NCBI GenBank assembly: GCA_024710405.1
Contig: JANJUV010000015.1
Location: forward strand, 1-64,000
DNA length: 64,000 nucleotides
Direction of reading: 5' to 3'
DNA from: Bacteroidales bacterium
Lineage (GTDB): Bacteria; Bacteroidota; Bacteroidia; Bacteroidales; F082
Below the pieces are notes generated by a model, which was not told where the DNA came from, ran no database searches, and saw only the letters and a program-made list of their open reading frames with translations. The position numbers were made by a program, and so were the translations under genes. This document shows positions 25,473-34,092 of the stretch, one piece after another (position 1 is the stretch's first letter; every line of letters begins with the position of its first letter).

Positions 25473-25483
25473 TAAAGGGTTTT

Positions 25484-28400
25484 TTACCTGATAACAGGCT
25501 TCATATCAAGATTCTGGCCTTCCTTTAGTATTACTCCTTTATTTTTACGTCCATCTATGAGAATAATCAGATCGCTCTTGAATCTGATGTGCCTTACATA
25601 ATGATCTTCGTAAACAATTTCCTGTTTTGAAAGGTATTCAAGATCATAGAAACCATCGTGAATGAAAGGGTTAATGGTAAAATATCCGACTCCGAATGAG
25701 GTAAGGTTCTGAAAGAAATGAGTGCCCTGACTCGGGTCAATACGGTAGTTATCAAGCCCCGACTCCACAATAATGCGGGCGGCTGAAATCTGAGGCCACT
25801 TCACAGGTATGCCAAGCCATGGATCGCTCGAACCCCAACGGCCTGGTCCCACCAGAATGTAGTTTTTGTCAATTTCCAGAAAGCCTTTGTTAATGTGACC
25901 AACAATTTCGGCTATTTCTCTTGTTTTGGAGGGATCAAAATGCTCCGGTCGGACATAGACAAAGTCGTGTATGCCCCTGATAATGCCATTGCCTAATGCA
26001 TGATCGGTGGTGATGATTGCCTTTTCGTGCGTAATGGATTCAATGTCGAAATCAACCGAATCGGTACTGCTCACAATCGGCCTGATCTGCAGCACATAGA
26101 ATACCTGATGCACATCCTTTGGCTTGTTGAGTTCTATGGCAAATTCAATTTCAATGGGTTTGCCCATTTCAAGCTGCCCGATCTCGAGCACATCTTCAAC
26201 TATTTTTGCCAGCGGAAAAGTGTTGTGCTTTAATATGTTGGAAAAAGTAACAATTTTCTTGCCGTCTTCATGGAAACCATCTCGAAGAATGTCGTTCTGA
26301 AAGTCGTAGGTGGAACATACAAATTTTATAGCACCGTCTTTTTCGGCTTCGGTGAGCCGCAGGTGCAGCAGGTTGGCAGCATCGTCAACATTGGGCTGAA
26401 AACTGGCCGGATCGAGGTTTAGGGCAAAAAAATGTTTTTGGGTTTCGCGGAGTGCCATATCGGGCGAACTGGTCTGAAGTATTTTTTGCGGGTATTTTGG
26501 CGAAAACCTTAGAGAGAGGCCGCCATCAACGATATACTTTCCAAGCCCGAGCGCAATAGTTGCGATTCCGTCTTCAGGTTTTTCGGGCGGTATCGGATAA
26601 AAATTGATGGAGCGTGCTACGCCTGAGCAGGCCGGATAATATCTTGTTCCATATGATTTGCCACACACTTCCTGCATCACTATTGCCATTTTTTCTTCGT
26701 CAATCATGTTTTTGGTGGCCATCATATAGGCTTTGCTGTCTTTGTAAAACGCTGATGCATAAACACTTTTAATGGCATTGCTTAACATTTTGATCATCAT
26801 GCGTTCGTCATTTTCCACTACCGGAATCATGTAAGTGCTGTATATTCCGGCAAAAGGTTGATAGTGACTGTCCTCGAGCAGGCTCGATGAACGCACTGCC
26901 AGTGGATTTTTGATGACCGAAATAAGGGTGTAGAGGTCTTCATGGATGCGAAAGGGTAGCCTTGCCTCAATAAAGTATTTAAGGATTTCTTCGTCGCTGA
27001 TGTCGTCCGAAAGGGCAATTTCATAGAGGTTGTTCTCTTCCATGAAATCGTCGAAGACATCGGTGCACAAGACTACAGTACGCGGAATGGCAATGGTGAC
27101 TTTCGGAAATTTATCGTGCAGTTTGTTACGTTTAATCAGCGAATCCAGAAAGGCAAGTCCGCGTGCTTTTCCCCCTATTGAACCATCGCCTATTCGGGTA
27201 AAAGAAAGGTATTCGTCAAAACTTTCGCGGTTAAATTCAGCAATAACACCACGAGCTTTATTGAGCCTGAATTGAGCAATAGCGTCAAAAACAAATCTTT
27301 TTATTTCGTCGCAATCCTGGAAGTCTTCAGGTGCGAATGATTTGAACAGGTCGGCCAAAGGAAACAATGCTCTGGCGCGTAGCCATTTTGAAAGGTGGTT
27401 TCGTTCGATGTGGTATTGCAGTGATTCGTTGGGAACCTGAAATATTTTCTCCTGCAGGGTTTTCAGATCTGAAGCACGCAACACTTCGTGGCCTGATTCC
27501 GGATCTTTGAACACAAAATCGCCAAATGCAAAAAACTCACGAATGAAATTGCGCAGCTCAAGTGACAAGGTTTTGGAGTTTTTGTTGATGAAGCCAACCT
27601 TAATCTGTTTTGCAATTTCTTCGTTATACACATCGGACGACTGCAACAGCATAGGCATGTACTTGTCGTTTTTTTTCACCACCTGACACAGTCTGATGCC
27701 TGCCTGAGGATCGATGACCCCGTCGCGTTCATAGGATATGTCGGAAATAATGCCAAGCAGGTTTTGCTTGTACTTTTTATAAAGACTGATGGCTTCTTCG
27801 TAATTCGTGGCCATGAGGATTTTAGGGCGACCGCGCATCCGGAGCATCTTTTGATGCTCGTTGAGCCCTTCGGTCATGAATGATTTCGATTGTTTGAAAA
27901 TGATCTTGTAAATGTTGGGCAAATAACTGCTGTAGAACCTGATCGAATCTTCTACCAGAAGAATGCATTGTACACCTATGTCGCGGATGTCGTGGTCGGC
28001 GTTCATTTTGTCCTCAATCAGCTTGATGATGGCCAGCAAAATGTCGGCATTGCCCAGCCAGTTGAACACATAATCAACAGCTTTAAGCTCCTTTCGGTCG
28101 ATCTTGAGATTGAGCTCGCGCGAGAAAGGCGTCAGCACAACAATAGGAATCGAAGGATAAGCTGATTTCAGCTCTTCGGCCAGATGATAGGTTTCCTTGT
28201 CCTCGGCACTAAGCATCATAATGATCAGGTCGATCTTTTCATCTGTCAGATAATCATACGCTTCCTTTTTTGAGGTTGCCAGCAGGAATCCGGGCGGATA
28301 ACGCAGATTGAGGGAAACATATTCGTTAAATATCTGTTCGTCGATCCTTCCGTCATCCTCAAGCATGAACGCATCATACACCGATGAGATGAGCAACACA

Positions 28401-28489
28401 TGATAGATGCGTCGTTTCATCAAACTGGTAAATGAAGTGTCGTTGAAATTGAATTTTCGGATTTGCGGATCTAATCGATTCAGTGGCAT
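25484..28489 (-). CDS. receiver-domain / PEP-pyruvate-binding (PPDK N-terminal-like) fusion protein
   Basis: 1001 residues. A first receiver-like domain (about 28-165) lacks the phosphoacceptor aspartate (LIIMML). A second (about 170-330) keeps the set: VEDS, GIISDIS with the aspartate, LLQSSD and INKNS. A linker is followed, from about 430 onwards, by a PEP-synthase/PPDK ATP-grasp-type domain (GDGSIGGKARGLAFL, LAVRSSSLLED, GYGTRYYP-like region, LQIRPIV). The phosphohistidine and PEP-binding C-terminal domains of true PPDK are absent. It may be a phosphotransfer or signalling ATPase rather than a glycolytic enzyme. It is a single gene that converges with the nitroreductase gene. Confidence 0.8.
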   Translation of the reverse strand: MPLNRLDPQIRKFNFNDTSFTSLMKRRIYHVLLISSVYDAFMLEDDGRIDEQIFNEYVSLNLRYPPGFLLATSKKEAYDYLTDEKIDLIIMMLSAEDKETYHLAEELKSAYPSIPIVVLTPFSRELNLKIDRKELKAVDYVFNWLGNADILLAIIKLIEDKMNADHDIRDIGVQCILLVEDSIRFYSSYLPNIYKIIFKQSKSFMTEGLNEHQKMLRMRGRPKILMATNYEEAISLYKKYKQNLLGIISDISYERDGVIDPQAGIRLCQVVKKNDKYMPMLLQSSDVYNEEIAKQIKVGFINKNSKTLSLELRNFIREFFAFGDFVFKDPESGHEVLRASDLKTLQEKIFQVPNESLQYHIERNHLSKWLRARALFPLADLFKSFAPEDFQDCDEIKRFVFDAIAQFRLNKARGVIAEFNRESFDEYLSFTRIGDGSIGGKARGLAFLDSLIKRNKLHDKFPKVTIAIPRTVVLCTDVFDDFMEENNLYEIALSDDISDEEILKYFIEARLPFRIHEDLYTLISVIKNPLAVRSSSLLEDSHYQPFAGIYSTYMIPVVENDERMMIKMLSNAIKSVYASAFYKDSKAYMMATKNMIDEEKMAIVMQEVCGKSYGTRYYPACSGVARSINFYPIPPEKPEDGIATIALGLGKYIVDGGLSLRFSPKYPQKILQTSSPDMALRETQKHFFALNLDPASFQPNVDDAANLLHLRLTEAEKDGAIKFVCSTYDFQNDILRDGFHEDGKKIVTFSNILKHNTFPLAKIVEDVLEIGQLEMGKPIEIEFAIELNKPKDVHQVFYVLQIRPIVSSTDSVDFDIESITHEKAIITTDHALGNGIIRGIHDFVYVRPEHFDPSKTREIAEIVGHINKGFLEIDKNYILVGPGRWGSSDPWLGIPVKWPQISAARIIVESGLDNYRIDPSQGTHFFQNLTSFGVGYFTINPFIHDGFYDLEYLSKQEIVYEDHYVRHIRFKSDLIILIDGRKNKGVILKEGQNLDMKPVIR

Positions 28490-28659
28490 AGACAGCTAAG
28501 TTATTTTTCAACAGTCTGAAGGGCTGTAATTTGCCCAGCATTAAACGGAAACATCCAACCGGTGCGCGTTGCAGCGGAAAGACTTTCATGCAATGTTAAT
28601 AATTTTATTTGGATTGAGTTTATATTAGGGCACTCTGTTAAAAATTAACATTGAAACAC

Positions 28660-28690
28660 TTGCGAAATAATCATTATTTGTTTACGTTTG
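28660..28690 (+). promoter_or_regulatory. promoter of the 38-residue membrane peptide gene
   Basis: TTG at 28660-28662, a 20-base spacer, then TACGTTTG at 28683-28690: a full -33/-7 promoter. The only frame downstream before the terminator is the small gene at 28725. Confidence 0.72.
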
Positions 28691-28724
28691 CTTCATGATT
28701 GGTTAATATTAAACTCAGGCTGCC

Positions 28725-28841
28725 ATGATCGCTTTAATTGTAGTTTCAACACTGGTAATCCTTGGTTTGGGGGCTCTGATACACGCCATCATTCACGCAC
28801 CGCTCATTGATGACAGGGGCGACAACTGGCCGGCAGTCTGA
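28725..28841 (+). CDS. 38-residue single-pass membrane peptide
   Basis: Starts MIALIVVSTLVILGLGALIH, a single hydrophobic helix of about 20 residues. A short polar tail with two histidines and an acidic run (LIDDRGDNWPAV) follows. It is preceded by a complete promoter and followed 26 bases later by a strong terminator, which is unusually good support for so short a frame. No family recognised. Such peptides often bind larger membrane complexes or act as regulators, but nothing nearby identifies a partner. Confidence 0.55.
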   Translation: MIALIVVSTLVILGLGALIHAIIHAPLIDDRGDNWPAV

Positions 28842-28867
28842 AACACAGGCTGCGCAACCCCTCAGGG

Positions 28868-28908
28868 AAAAAAAAGACCGGATTTGCTTGTTTCCGGTCT
28901 TTTTTTTT
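28868..28908 (+). terminator. bidirectional terminator between the small peptide gene and slyD
   Basis: AAAAAAAAGACCGGA pairs with TCCGGTCTTTTTTTT around a 10-base loop. It has T runs on both strands, so it ends both the rightward small gene and leftward slyD. Confidence 0.88.
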
Positions 28909-28912
28909 CATT

Positions 28913-29545
28913 TCAGATGCACTGACAATTTCCGATGCCCTGACCCTGAAGTTCGGGCGGATTGCCACACACCCCGCAACTATCTTCATCATGGTGATTG
29001 TGATGGTGGTCGTGTCCACTGCTGCCACCACAACAGCCCTGATCAGGAGTGCCACAGCCGCAACCGGAAACAACCGGATGAAGTTCTTCGTAGGTGGCTT
29101 CCCTAACTGCCATTACTTTGCCAGAAGTGTACAGGCTTTTTCCTGCCAACGGGTGATTGAAATCCATTGTCACCTTTTCGCCGGATACCGAAATGACCTT
29201 ACCGTTAAACGGATTTCCTTCGCTGTCCATCATCGGAATCACTTTGCCTGTTTCGAGCATGCCGGGTTTCACCTCGCCATTGACGGCAAAAGCCGACATT
29301 GGCAAATCCATCACCATGCCCGGATTGTATTCGCCGAATGTTTCAGAGGGCTCAATCACAAATTCGAACGAATCGCCGGCTTTAAGGCCCATTAACCGTT
29401 GCTCAAAGGCTCCGAGCAAACGCCCGGTGCCAAACACCATTTTGCGGGGATTATCATGGCCGGCTTCTTCAAGCAACTCGCCATGCTGGTCATTAACCCT
29501 TATGTTGTAAACCAAAACCCCTGTTTTATGTGTACTTAATTCCAT
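28913..29545 (-). CDS. slyD: SlyD-type FKBP peptidyl-prolyl isomerase with metal-binding tail
   Basis: 210 residues from the ATG at 29545; a longer frame begins at a TTG and is rejected. The FKBP domain (VLVYNIRVND, FGTGRLLGAFEQRLMGLKAGDSFEF) surrounds an insert-in-flap domain (about 75-140). The tail is rich in His and Cys (CGCG, CC, HDHHHNHHDE, C..C..., CQC), which in SlyD binds nickel and other metals. It folds proteins and may act as a metallochaperone. Upstream are a TATTTTTG promoter element and a 19-base palindrome that is also found before the superoxide dismutase gene, suggesting metal or redox control. Confidence 0.9.
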   Translation of the reverse strand: MELSTHKTGVLVYNIRVNDQHGELLEEAGHDNPRKMVFGTGRLLGAFEQRLMGLKAGDSFEFVIEPSETFGEYNPGMVMDLPMSAFAVNGEVKPGMLETGKVIPMMDSEGNPFNGKVISVSGEKVTMDFNHPLAGKSLYTSGKVMAVREATYEELHPVVSGCGCGTPDQGCCGGSSGHDHHHNHHDEDSCGVCGNPPELQGQGIGNCQCI

Positions 29546-29577
29546 ATTACTGTTATTTTCTGAAGTTTTCAAGACTG

Positions 29578-29585
29578 CAAAAATA
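29578..29585 (-). promoter_or_regulatory. -7 element of slyD
   Basis: Reads TATTTTTG on the minus strand, 32 bases before the chosen start codon. The operator at 29599-29617 covers the expected -33 region. Confidence 0.55.
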
Positions 29586-29598
29586 ACACTATTGAATT

Positions 29599-29617
29599 AT
29601 TTAGAACGATTTCAAAT
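29599..29617. promoter_or_regulatory. operator-like palindrome upstream of slyD
   Basis: ATTTAGAACGATTTCAAAT, with flanking AATT/AATT extending the symmetry. It shares 16 of 19 bases with the perfect palindrome at 54261-54279 upstream of the superoxide dismutase gene. The size and AT-rich dyad are in the style of Fur- or DtxR-family sites; the regulator is inferred. Confidence 0.55.
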
Positions 29618-29723
29618 AATTATATCCTGAAAAACATCTGTCAGGATATACGCATCGCCTATTGATTCAGCCCGATTGAATATTGATTTGTTTATTTTAT
29701 GTCAGGTTTCAAATGCATTATTT

Positions 29724-30635
29724 TCAACCCGCTGATGGCTCGAAATACGGTTCCACATGTACCCCAACATGAGTGTCCATGCCAAACCTTTGCCTGAGCG
29801 ATACTTCCACCGCTGTGGCAATATTGTGCGAGACCTCTACGCTCAGCGACTTTTCCACTTTGATATGAACTTCTATGGCAAGTGATTTGCCCACATATCG
29901 TGACTTGAGGTTGTGGAAATACATTACGCCGGCAGTAGCTGAAATGATGTTTTCGATCTCTTCTCTCACTTTTACCGGGGGTGCTGCTTCAAGCAGTTGT
30001 CTGATGCTTGGTCCCCCGAGCTGCCATGCAATTTTGAAAATAAAGATACTGATTACCATCCCGGCTAATGGATCAAGGATGCGCCAGGTTTCTCCAAGCA
30101 TAATGGCACCGGCAATACCAATGGTAGTGCCTATTGAGGACAGGGCATCCGAGCGGTGGTGCCATGCGTTTGCAATAATAGCTGTGCTTTGAATCTTTTT
30201 GCCTTCGGCAATGGTATAGCGAAACAGCAATTCCTTCACCAGCATCGACACCAGGGCTGCAATCAGGGCAACAAATCCGGGTTTGGGCAACAACTTGCCT
30301 TGTAAAGCGGCTGCCACCGAAAGTAAACCATTGAATAATATTCCTCCGGCGACCAGGGCCAGGGCAAAACTCACAATCATGGTGGCAAAAGTTTCATACT
30401 TGCCATGGCCGTAATGATGTGTCTGGTCGCGTTCCTTAAAGGCAATCCTTACGGAAAAAAGCACAATCACATCTGTAACAAGATCAGACATGGAATGCAG
30501 GCCATCGGCCAGCATAGCACTGCTTCTACCTGCTATACCGGCTAATATCTTTGATGCACTCAGCACCAGATTAATCAGCATTCCGGCAAGTGTAACCCGA
30601 TGGGCTTTTTGCGCCATGGAAACATCACTCATCAT
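29724..30635 (-). CDS. cation diffusion facilitator (CDF) metal transporter
   Basis: 303 residues, with six predicted membrane helices in the first 215 and a C-terminal cytoplasmic metal-sensing domain. Metal ligands are visible as HxxxD in helix 2 (MLADGLHSMSDLVTD) and helix 5 (AWHHRSDALSS). The family exports Zn, Fe, Mn or Co in exchange for protons. A TAAATTTG promoter element (30637-30644) abuts the first ATG, so translation may start at the later methionine at 30617. It is divergent from obg. The neighbouring slyD is also metal-linked, but the two are not obviously one transcript. Confidence 0.92.
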   Translation of the reverse strand: MMSDVSMAQKAHRVTLAGMLINLVLSASKILAGIAGRSSAMLADGLHSMSDLVTDVIVLFSVRIAFKERDQTHHYGHGKYETFATMIVSFALALVAGGILFNGLLSVAAALQGKLLPKPGFVALIAALVSMLVKELLFRYTIAEGKKIQSTAIIANAWHHRSDALSSIGTTIGIAGAIMLGETWRILDPLAGMVISIFIFKIAWQLGGPSIRQLLEAAPPVKVREEIENIISATAGVMYFHNLKSRYVGKSLAIEVHIKVEKSLSVEVSHNIATAVEVSLRQRFGMDTHVGVHVEPYFEPSAG

Positions 30636-30743
30636 GCAAATTTACATGATAAAGCCATAAAATCTGCAGGTTTTTCAAACTGCAATTCTAAGTCAATTAG
30701 CTAATTCGTTCGGCAGAAAGACAAAAGTTGCGCTTTAATGGAC

Positions 30744-30751
30744 TATTTTTG
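30744..30751 (+). promoter_or_regulatory. -7 element of obg
   Basis: TATTTTTG, a perfect TAnnTTTG, 13 bases before the ATG at 30765. It rules out an earlier in-frame ATG at 30738. Confidence 0.55.
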
Positions 30752-30764
30752 CAAAAAAATCCGG

Positions 30765-31757
30765 ATGGCAGGTTCTAATTTTGTTGATCACGTAAAGGTG
30801 TTGTGCCGGTCGGGTAAAGGTGGTGCCGGTTCGGCCCATTTCAGACGGGAGAAGTTTGTTCCCAAAGGAGGTCCCGATGGAGGCGACGGAGGCAGGGGAG
30901 GCCATGTGATTATGAGGGGCAATGCCCAGATGTGGACATTACTGCATCTGCGCTATACCAAACACCTGTATGCCGAGAACGGGGAATCGGGCGGAAGACA
31001 GCAAAGCACAGGAGCCAGTGGAAAAGATATTGTGATCGAAGTGCCACTCGGAACCATTGCCACCCACGCTGACACAGGTGAATTAATCGGCGAAATATCC
31101 GAACACGGCCAAACAGTCATGCTGCTTAAAGGGGGAAGGGGCGGACAGGGGAATGTGCATTTTAAAACATCAACCAATCAGGCTCCGCGCTACGCCCAAC
31201 CTGGCGAAGAAGGTGAAGAATTTTATGTGGTGCTCGAACTGAAACTGCTGGCTGATGTGGGATTGGTCGGGTTTCCCAATGCAGGCAAATCAACTTTGCT
31301 GTCCGTGGTTTCGGCGGCCAAACCCGAAATCGGCGATTATCCCTTTACTACTCTGGTGCCCAATCTGGGAATTGTGGAGTATTATGATTTCAAATCCTTC
31401 ATAATGGCTGATATTCCGGGTATCATTGAAGGTGCTTCTGAAGGAAAAGGACTGGGAATAAGGTTCCTGCGGCATATCGAACGAAACTCGGTGCTTTTGT
31501 TTCTTATTCCGGCCGATGCCGACGACATCAAAAGACAGTACAATATTCTGCTGAATGAATTGGAGGCCTACAACCCCGAATTGCTCGACAAAGAACGGTT
31601 GCTGGCCATCAGCAAAAGCGACCTCCTCGACGTGGAACTCAAGAAAATGATTAAGAAAACACTGCCCAAACTTCCGCATGTGTTCATCAGCTCATTCACC
31701 GGAGAAGGTATTAATGAATTGAAAGACCTGTTGTGGCTCAAGTTGAATAATGAATAA
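30765..31757 (+). CDS. obg: GTPase Obg/CgtA
   Basis: 330 residues from the ATG at 30765. The N-terminal glycine-rich Obg fold ([20 protein letters not shown]) covers about 1-155. The GTPase domain has G1 [11 protein letters not shown], switch [18 protein letters not shown], and NKxD-like SKSD. The short form ends without the OCT domain. It binds the 50S subunit and takes part in ribosome assembly and stringent control. An upstream ATG (30738) precedes the promoter element and is rejected. Confidence 0.94.
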   Translation: MAGSNFVDHVKVLCRSGKGGAGSAHFRREKFVPKGGPDGGDGGRGGHVIMRGNAQMWTLLHLRYTKHLYAENGESGGRQQSTGASGKDIVIEVPLGTIATHADTGELIGEISEHGQTVMLLKGGRGGQGNVHFKTSTNQAPRYAQPGEEGEEFYVVLELKLLADVGLVGFPNAGKSTLLSVVSAAKPEIGDYPFTTLVPNLGIVEYYDFKSFIMADIPGIIEGASEGKGLGIRFLRHIERNSVLLFLIPADADDIKRQYNILLNELEAYNPELLDKERLLAISKSDLLDVELKKMIKKTLPKLPHVFISSFTGEGINELKDLLWLKLNNE

Positions 31758-31828
31758 AGCTTTTCGTTTTCGCACTGCAGTTATTGGTTGCGGTGATTAT
31801 CTTTGTGCCTGACTAACCCTTTATTTCC

Positions 31829-32461
31829 ATGAATCGATACACAAAGCCGTTTATCCTCCTTTGTTTTCTGATCCCGGTTTTACTTCCGGCACAGGACACA
31901 ACTCTGTTCGACAACCTTGCCCTGAGCCGCAACAAAGGTGTCAGGCAACTGCTCGACCTCCGGTTCAGAGGCGGAAGCGGTGAGTTTGAGAAAATACTCC
32001 TCAGTAAAGTGTCATTTACACCCGAAGCCCGCAAAAACTGTCTGAACAGTGTGGTGATACTTTCGTTTACAGTGGACTGCAACAACAACATGAGCGAACT
32101 CAAACTCAGGAATGCCCCATATTTTGGTATCAACGAGCAACTGACTGCTTTTTATGAATCCATAGTCGGACATTGGAACAGCTGTAATGATGAGCGTTAC
32201 ACGCGCTTCGAAATACCGGTTCAGTTTCTGATTGAGGGCACCGAAACCAGCGGACGCGGATTTATTGTCGTCGAAGAAAAAAATCCCGGCTACAAATGTA
32301 AAAGTGATCAGTATTATCTGGAAAATATCGAAAAGCTCAGGAAGAAGGGAAAGTTTAAAAAGGCACTGGAAATGACCGACATACTGATCAAGCGCGACCC
32401 CCACAACCAGGAGTATTTTGAATTGAAAAAGTCGCTTTTCGACAATACGGATGAAAACTGA
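31829..32461 (+). CDS. exported protein with C-terminal TPR-like helices
   Basis: 210 residues. The signal peptide is MNRYTKPFILLCFLIPVLLPAQ. The middle part (SVVILSFTVDCNNNMSELKLRNAP to GHWNSC) looks like the strand-helix pattern of TonB C-terminal-like domains found in Bacteroidota exported proteins. The last 50 residues (KKGKFKKALEMTDILIKRDPHNQEYFELK) form one or two TPR-like helices. It ends 5 bases before the PAP2 gene, so the two are one transcript. Function not known. Confidence 0.6.
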   Translation: MNRYTKPFILLCFLIPVLLPAQDTTLFDNLALSRNKGVRQLLDLRFRGGSGEFEKILLSKVSFTPEARKNCLNSVVILSFTVDCNNNMSELKLRNAPYFGINEQLTAFYESIVGHWNSCNDERYTRFEIPVQFLIEGTETSGRGFIVVEEKNPGYKCKSDQYYLENIEKLRKKGKFKKALEMTDILIKRDPHNQEYFELKKSLFDNTDEN

Positions 32462-32466
32462 GCACT

Positions 32467-33045
32467 ATGTTGGAAACCTTACTTCAACTCGACAGGCAGT
32501 TGTTTTTGTTCATTAACGGACTACATCATCCGCTGCTCGATCCGGTCATGGTTTTTATTTCGGGAAAACTGAGCTGGCTGCCATTGTACGTTTTTCTGCT
32601 TTTTTTGATTGTCCGACAGTTTAAATGGCAGGCTGTCCTTGTGATGATCTTTGTAGCTGTGTTGATTAGTCTTTCGGATCAGGCCTCGGTGAAGGCATTT
32701 AAGTTTGTTTTCGAACGACCGAGACCCTGTCATGAGGCCGATTTGCAGCCGCTGATCCATCTGGCGGCAGGCAGGTGTGGTGGTGCATTCGGTTTTGTTT
32801 CGTCACATGCTGCAAACAGTTTTGCACTCGCCACTTTCATCTGGCTTCTGCTGCGTCAGCACTTCCATTGGGTTTCATACCTCATGTTTTCCTATGCCGT
32901 CGTGGTTTCATACAGTCGTGTGTACCTCGGGGTGCATTATCCGGGCGACATTATAGGCGGGGCTTTGCTTGGAATGGCATCAGGCTGGCTGGTTTATGCC
33001 GTTTATCAGTTGTGGAACCGCCGGATTTGCAGGCAGTCGTGTTGA
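32467..33045 (+). CDS. PAP2-family membrane phosphatase
   Basis: 192 residues with about five membrane helices. The three phosphatase motifs are present: KFVFERPRP (KxxxxxxRP), SSHAANS (PSGH-like, with Ser in place of the usual Pro-Ser-Gly start), and SRVYLGVHYPGD (SRxxxxxHxxxD). Likely substrates are undecaprenyl pyrophosphate, phosphatidic acid or lipid A phosphate. It is co-transcribed with the exported protein gene upstream and converges with the SAM hydrolase gene 3 bases away. Confidence 0.88.
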   Translation: MLETLLQLDRQLFLFINGLHHPLLDPVMVFISGKLSWLPLYVFLLFLIVRQFKWQAVLVMIFVAVLISLSDQASVKAFKFVFERPRPCHEADLQPLIHLAAGRCGGAFGFVSSHAANSFALATFIWLLLRQHFHWVSYLMFSYAVVVSYSRVYLGVHYPGDIIGGALLGMASGWLVYAVYQLWNRRICRQSC

Positions 33046-33048
33046 TTG

Positions 33049-33822
33049 TCAAAGAAAATTGATGTACACAGCCGAGTTGCGGGCCATGCCGCACAATGAT
33101 GCCGCATTACCCTGGTTTATGGCGATTTCAAGAAAACCGTGTGAACCAAAAAGAGCGACAAGCTCCGGTACGTCAACCTCACGGTATTGCGTGTGCAGTT
33201 CTTTGATCCTGTAAGCATTGAAATATATTTCAAATGGTCTGTTTTTAGAGACTTGCTTATACAGTTTATGCGAAATGTTGGTAATAAGGTTGCCGTACGA
33301 ATCCACATACAACACCAGTCCTTTAATACTAGTATCACTTACGGTGGGCTGGAAAAGCATACGACTGTTGATCTGGCTGCGTCTTCCTCCCAGATCGTCC
33401 ATCTGACCTCCCCGCATGATGTGAATGGCAACCTTCACAAATCTGTCTTTGGTGCTGAAGGTAAACAGGTCGCTGTCCTGCGGCACTTCTATTTCAACAA
33501 TCTCAGTTGGGGTATTATCAAATATCATCGAAAAAACGCCGTTGTCACATCCAATGAAATAGTGGTTGTTGTGGTGTATGACCACATGCGGTGTTTCGAT
33601 GGATTCTTCGGTGTTCACGCCAATGATATGTATGCTCCCTTCAGGGAAGTTGCGATAACAGTTGCGCAGTGTAAAAGCCGCCGCCGAGAGGTCATACTGC
33701 GGAATGTGATGTGAAATGTCGATAATGGATGCTCCGGGCAGCATGGAAAGTATGCTTCCTTTAACAGCCGCCAGATAATAATCCGAAGTGCCCCAGTCGG
33801 TAGTTAAGGTGATTATTCCCAT
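33049..33822 (-). CDS. SAM hydrolase (DUF62, SAM hydroxide adenosyltransferase)
   Basis: 257 residues. The N-terminus MGIITLTTDWGTSDYYLAAVKG with the D-S-Y pocket, IIDISHHIPQYD, and the C-terminal beta-barrel (VDSYGNLITNIS) identify the fluorinase/chlorinase-like fold. The halide-using members are rare; the common type hydrolyses SAM to adenosine and methionine. A housekeeping role in SAM turnover is likely. It is a single gene. Confidence 0.88.
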   Translation of the reverse strand: MGIITLTTDWGTSDYYLAAVKGSILSMLPGASIIDISHHIPQYDLSAAAFTLRNCYRNFPEGSIHIIGVNTEESIETPHVVIHHNNHYFIGCDNGVFSMIFDNTPTEIVEIEVPQDSDLFTFSTKDRFVKVAIHIMRGGQMDDLGGRRSQINSRMLFQPTVSDTSIKGLVLYVDSYGNLITNISHKLYKQVSKNRPFEIYFNAYRIKELHTQYREVDVPELVALFGSHGFLEIAINQGNAASLCGMARNSAVYINFL

Positions 33823-34092
33823 GTGCTTATCTCAGTATGTGCACAAATCCCAGATTTGTTCATCAGTTTACGGCTTTGGTTTTCAAAAGCAACCCGGTTC
33901 AAAAAATGTATCAGTTTCACATCAACAAGTTCTGTTTTTGGGGAATTCGGTTTGCCTCGTAAACAGCTTTCTTTTACCCAAAAAATTCACTTATTTTTGT
34001 CCGGTCAAAATTACGAAATCGCATCGAAGTTGGTTGACCAACAGAAAGAAATTTGCCAATTATTCGTATTGCAGCGAAAGCAATGAATTTTT

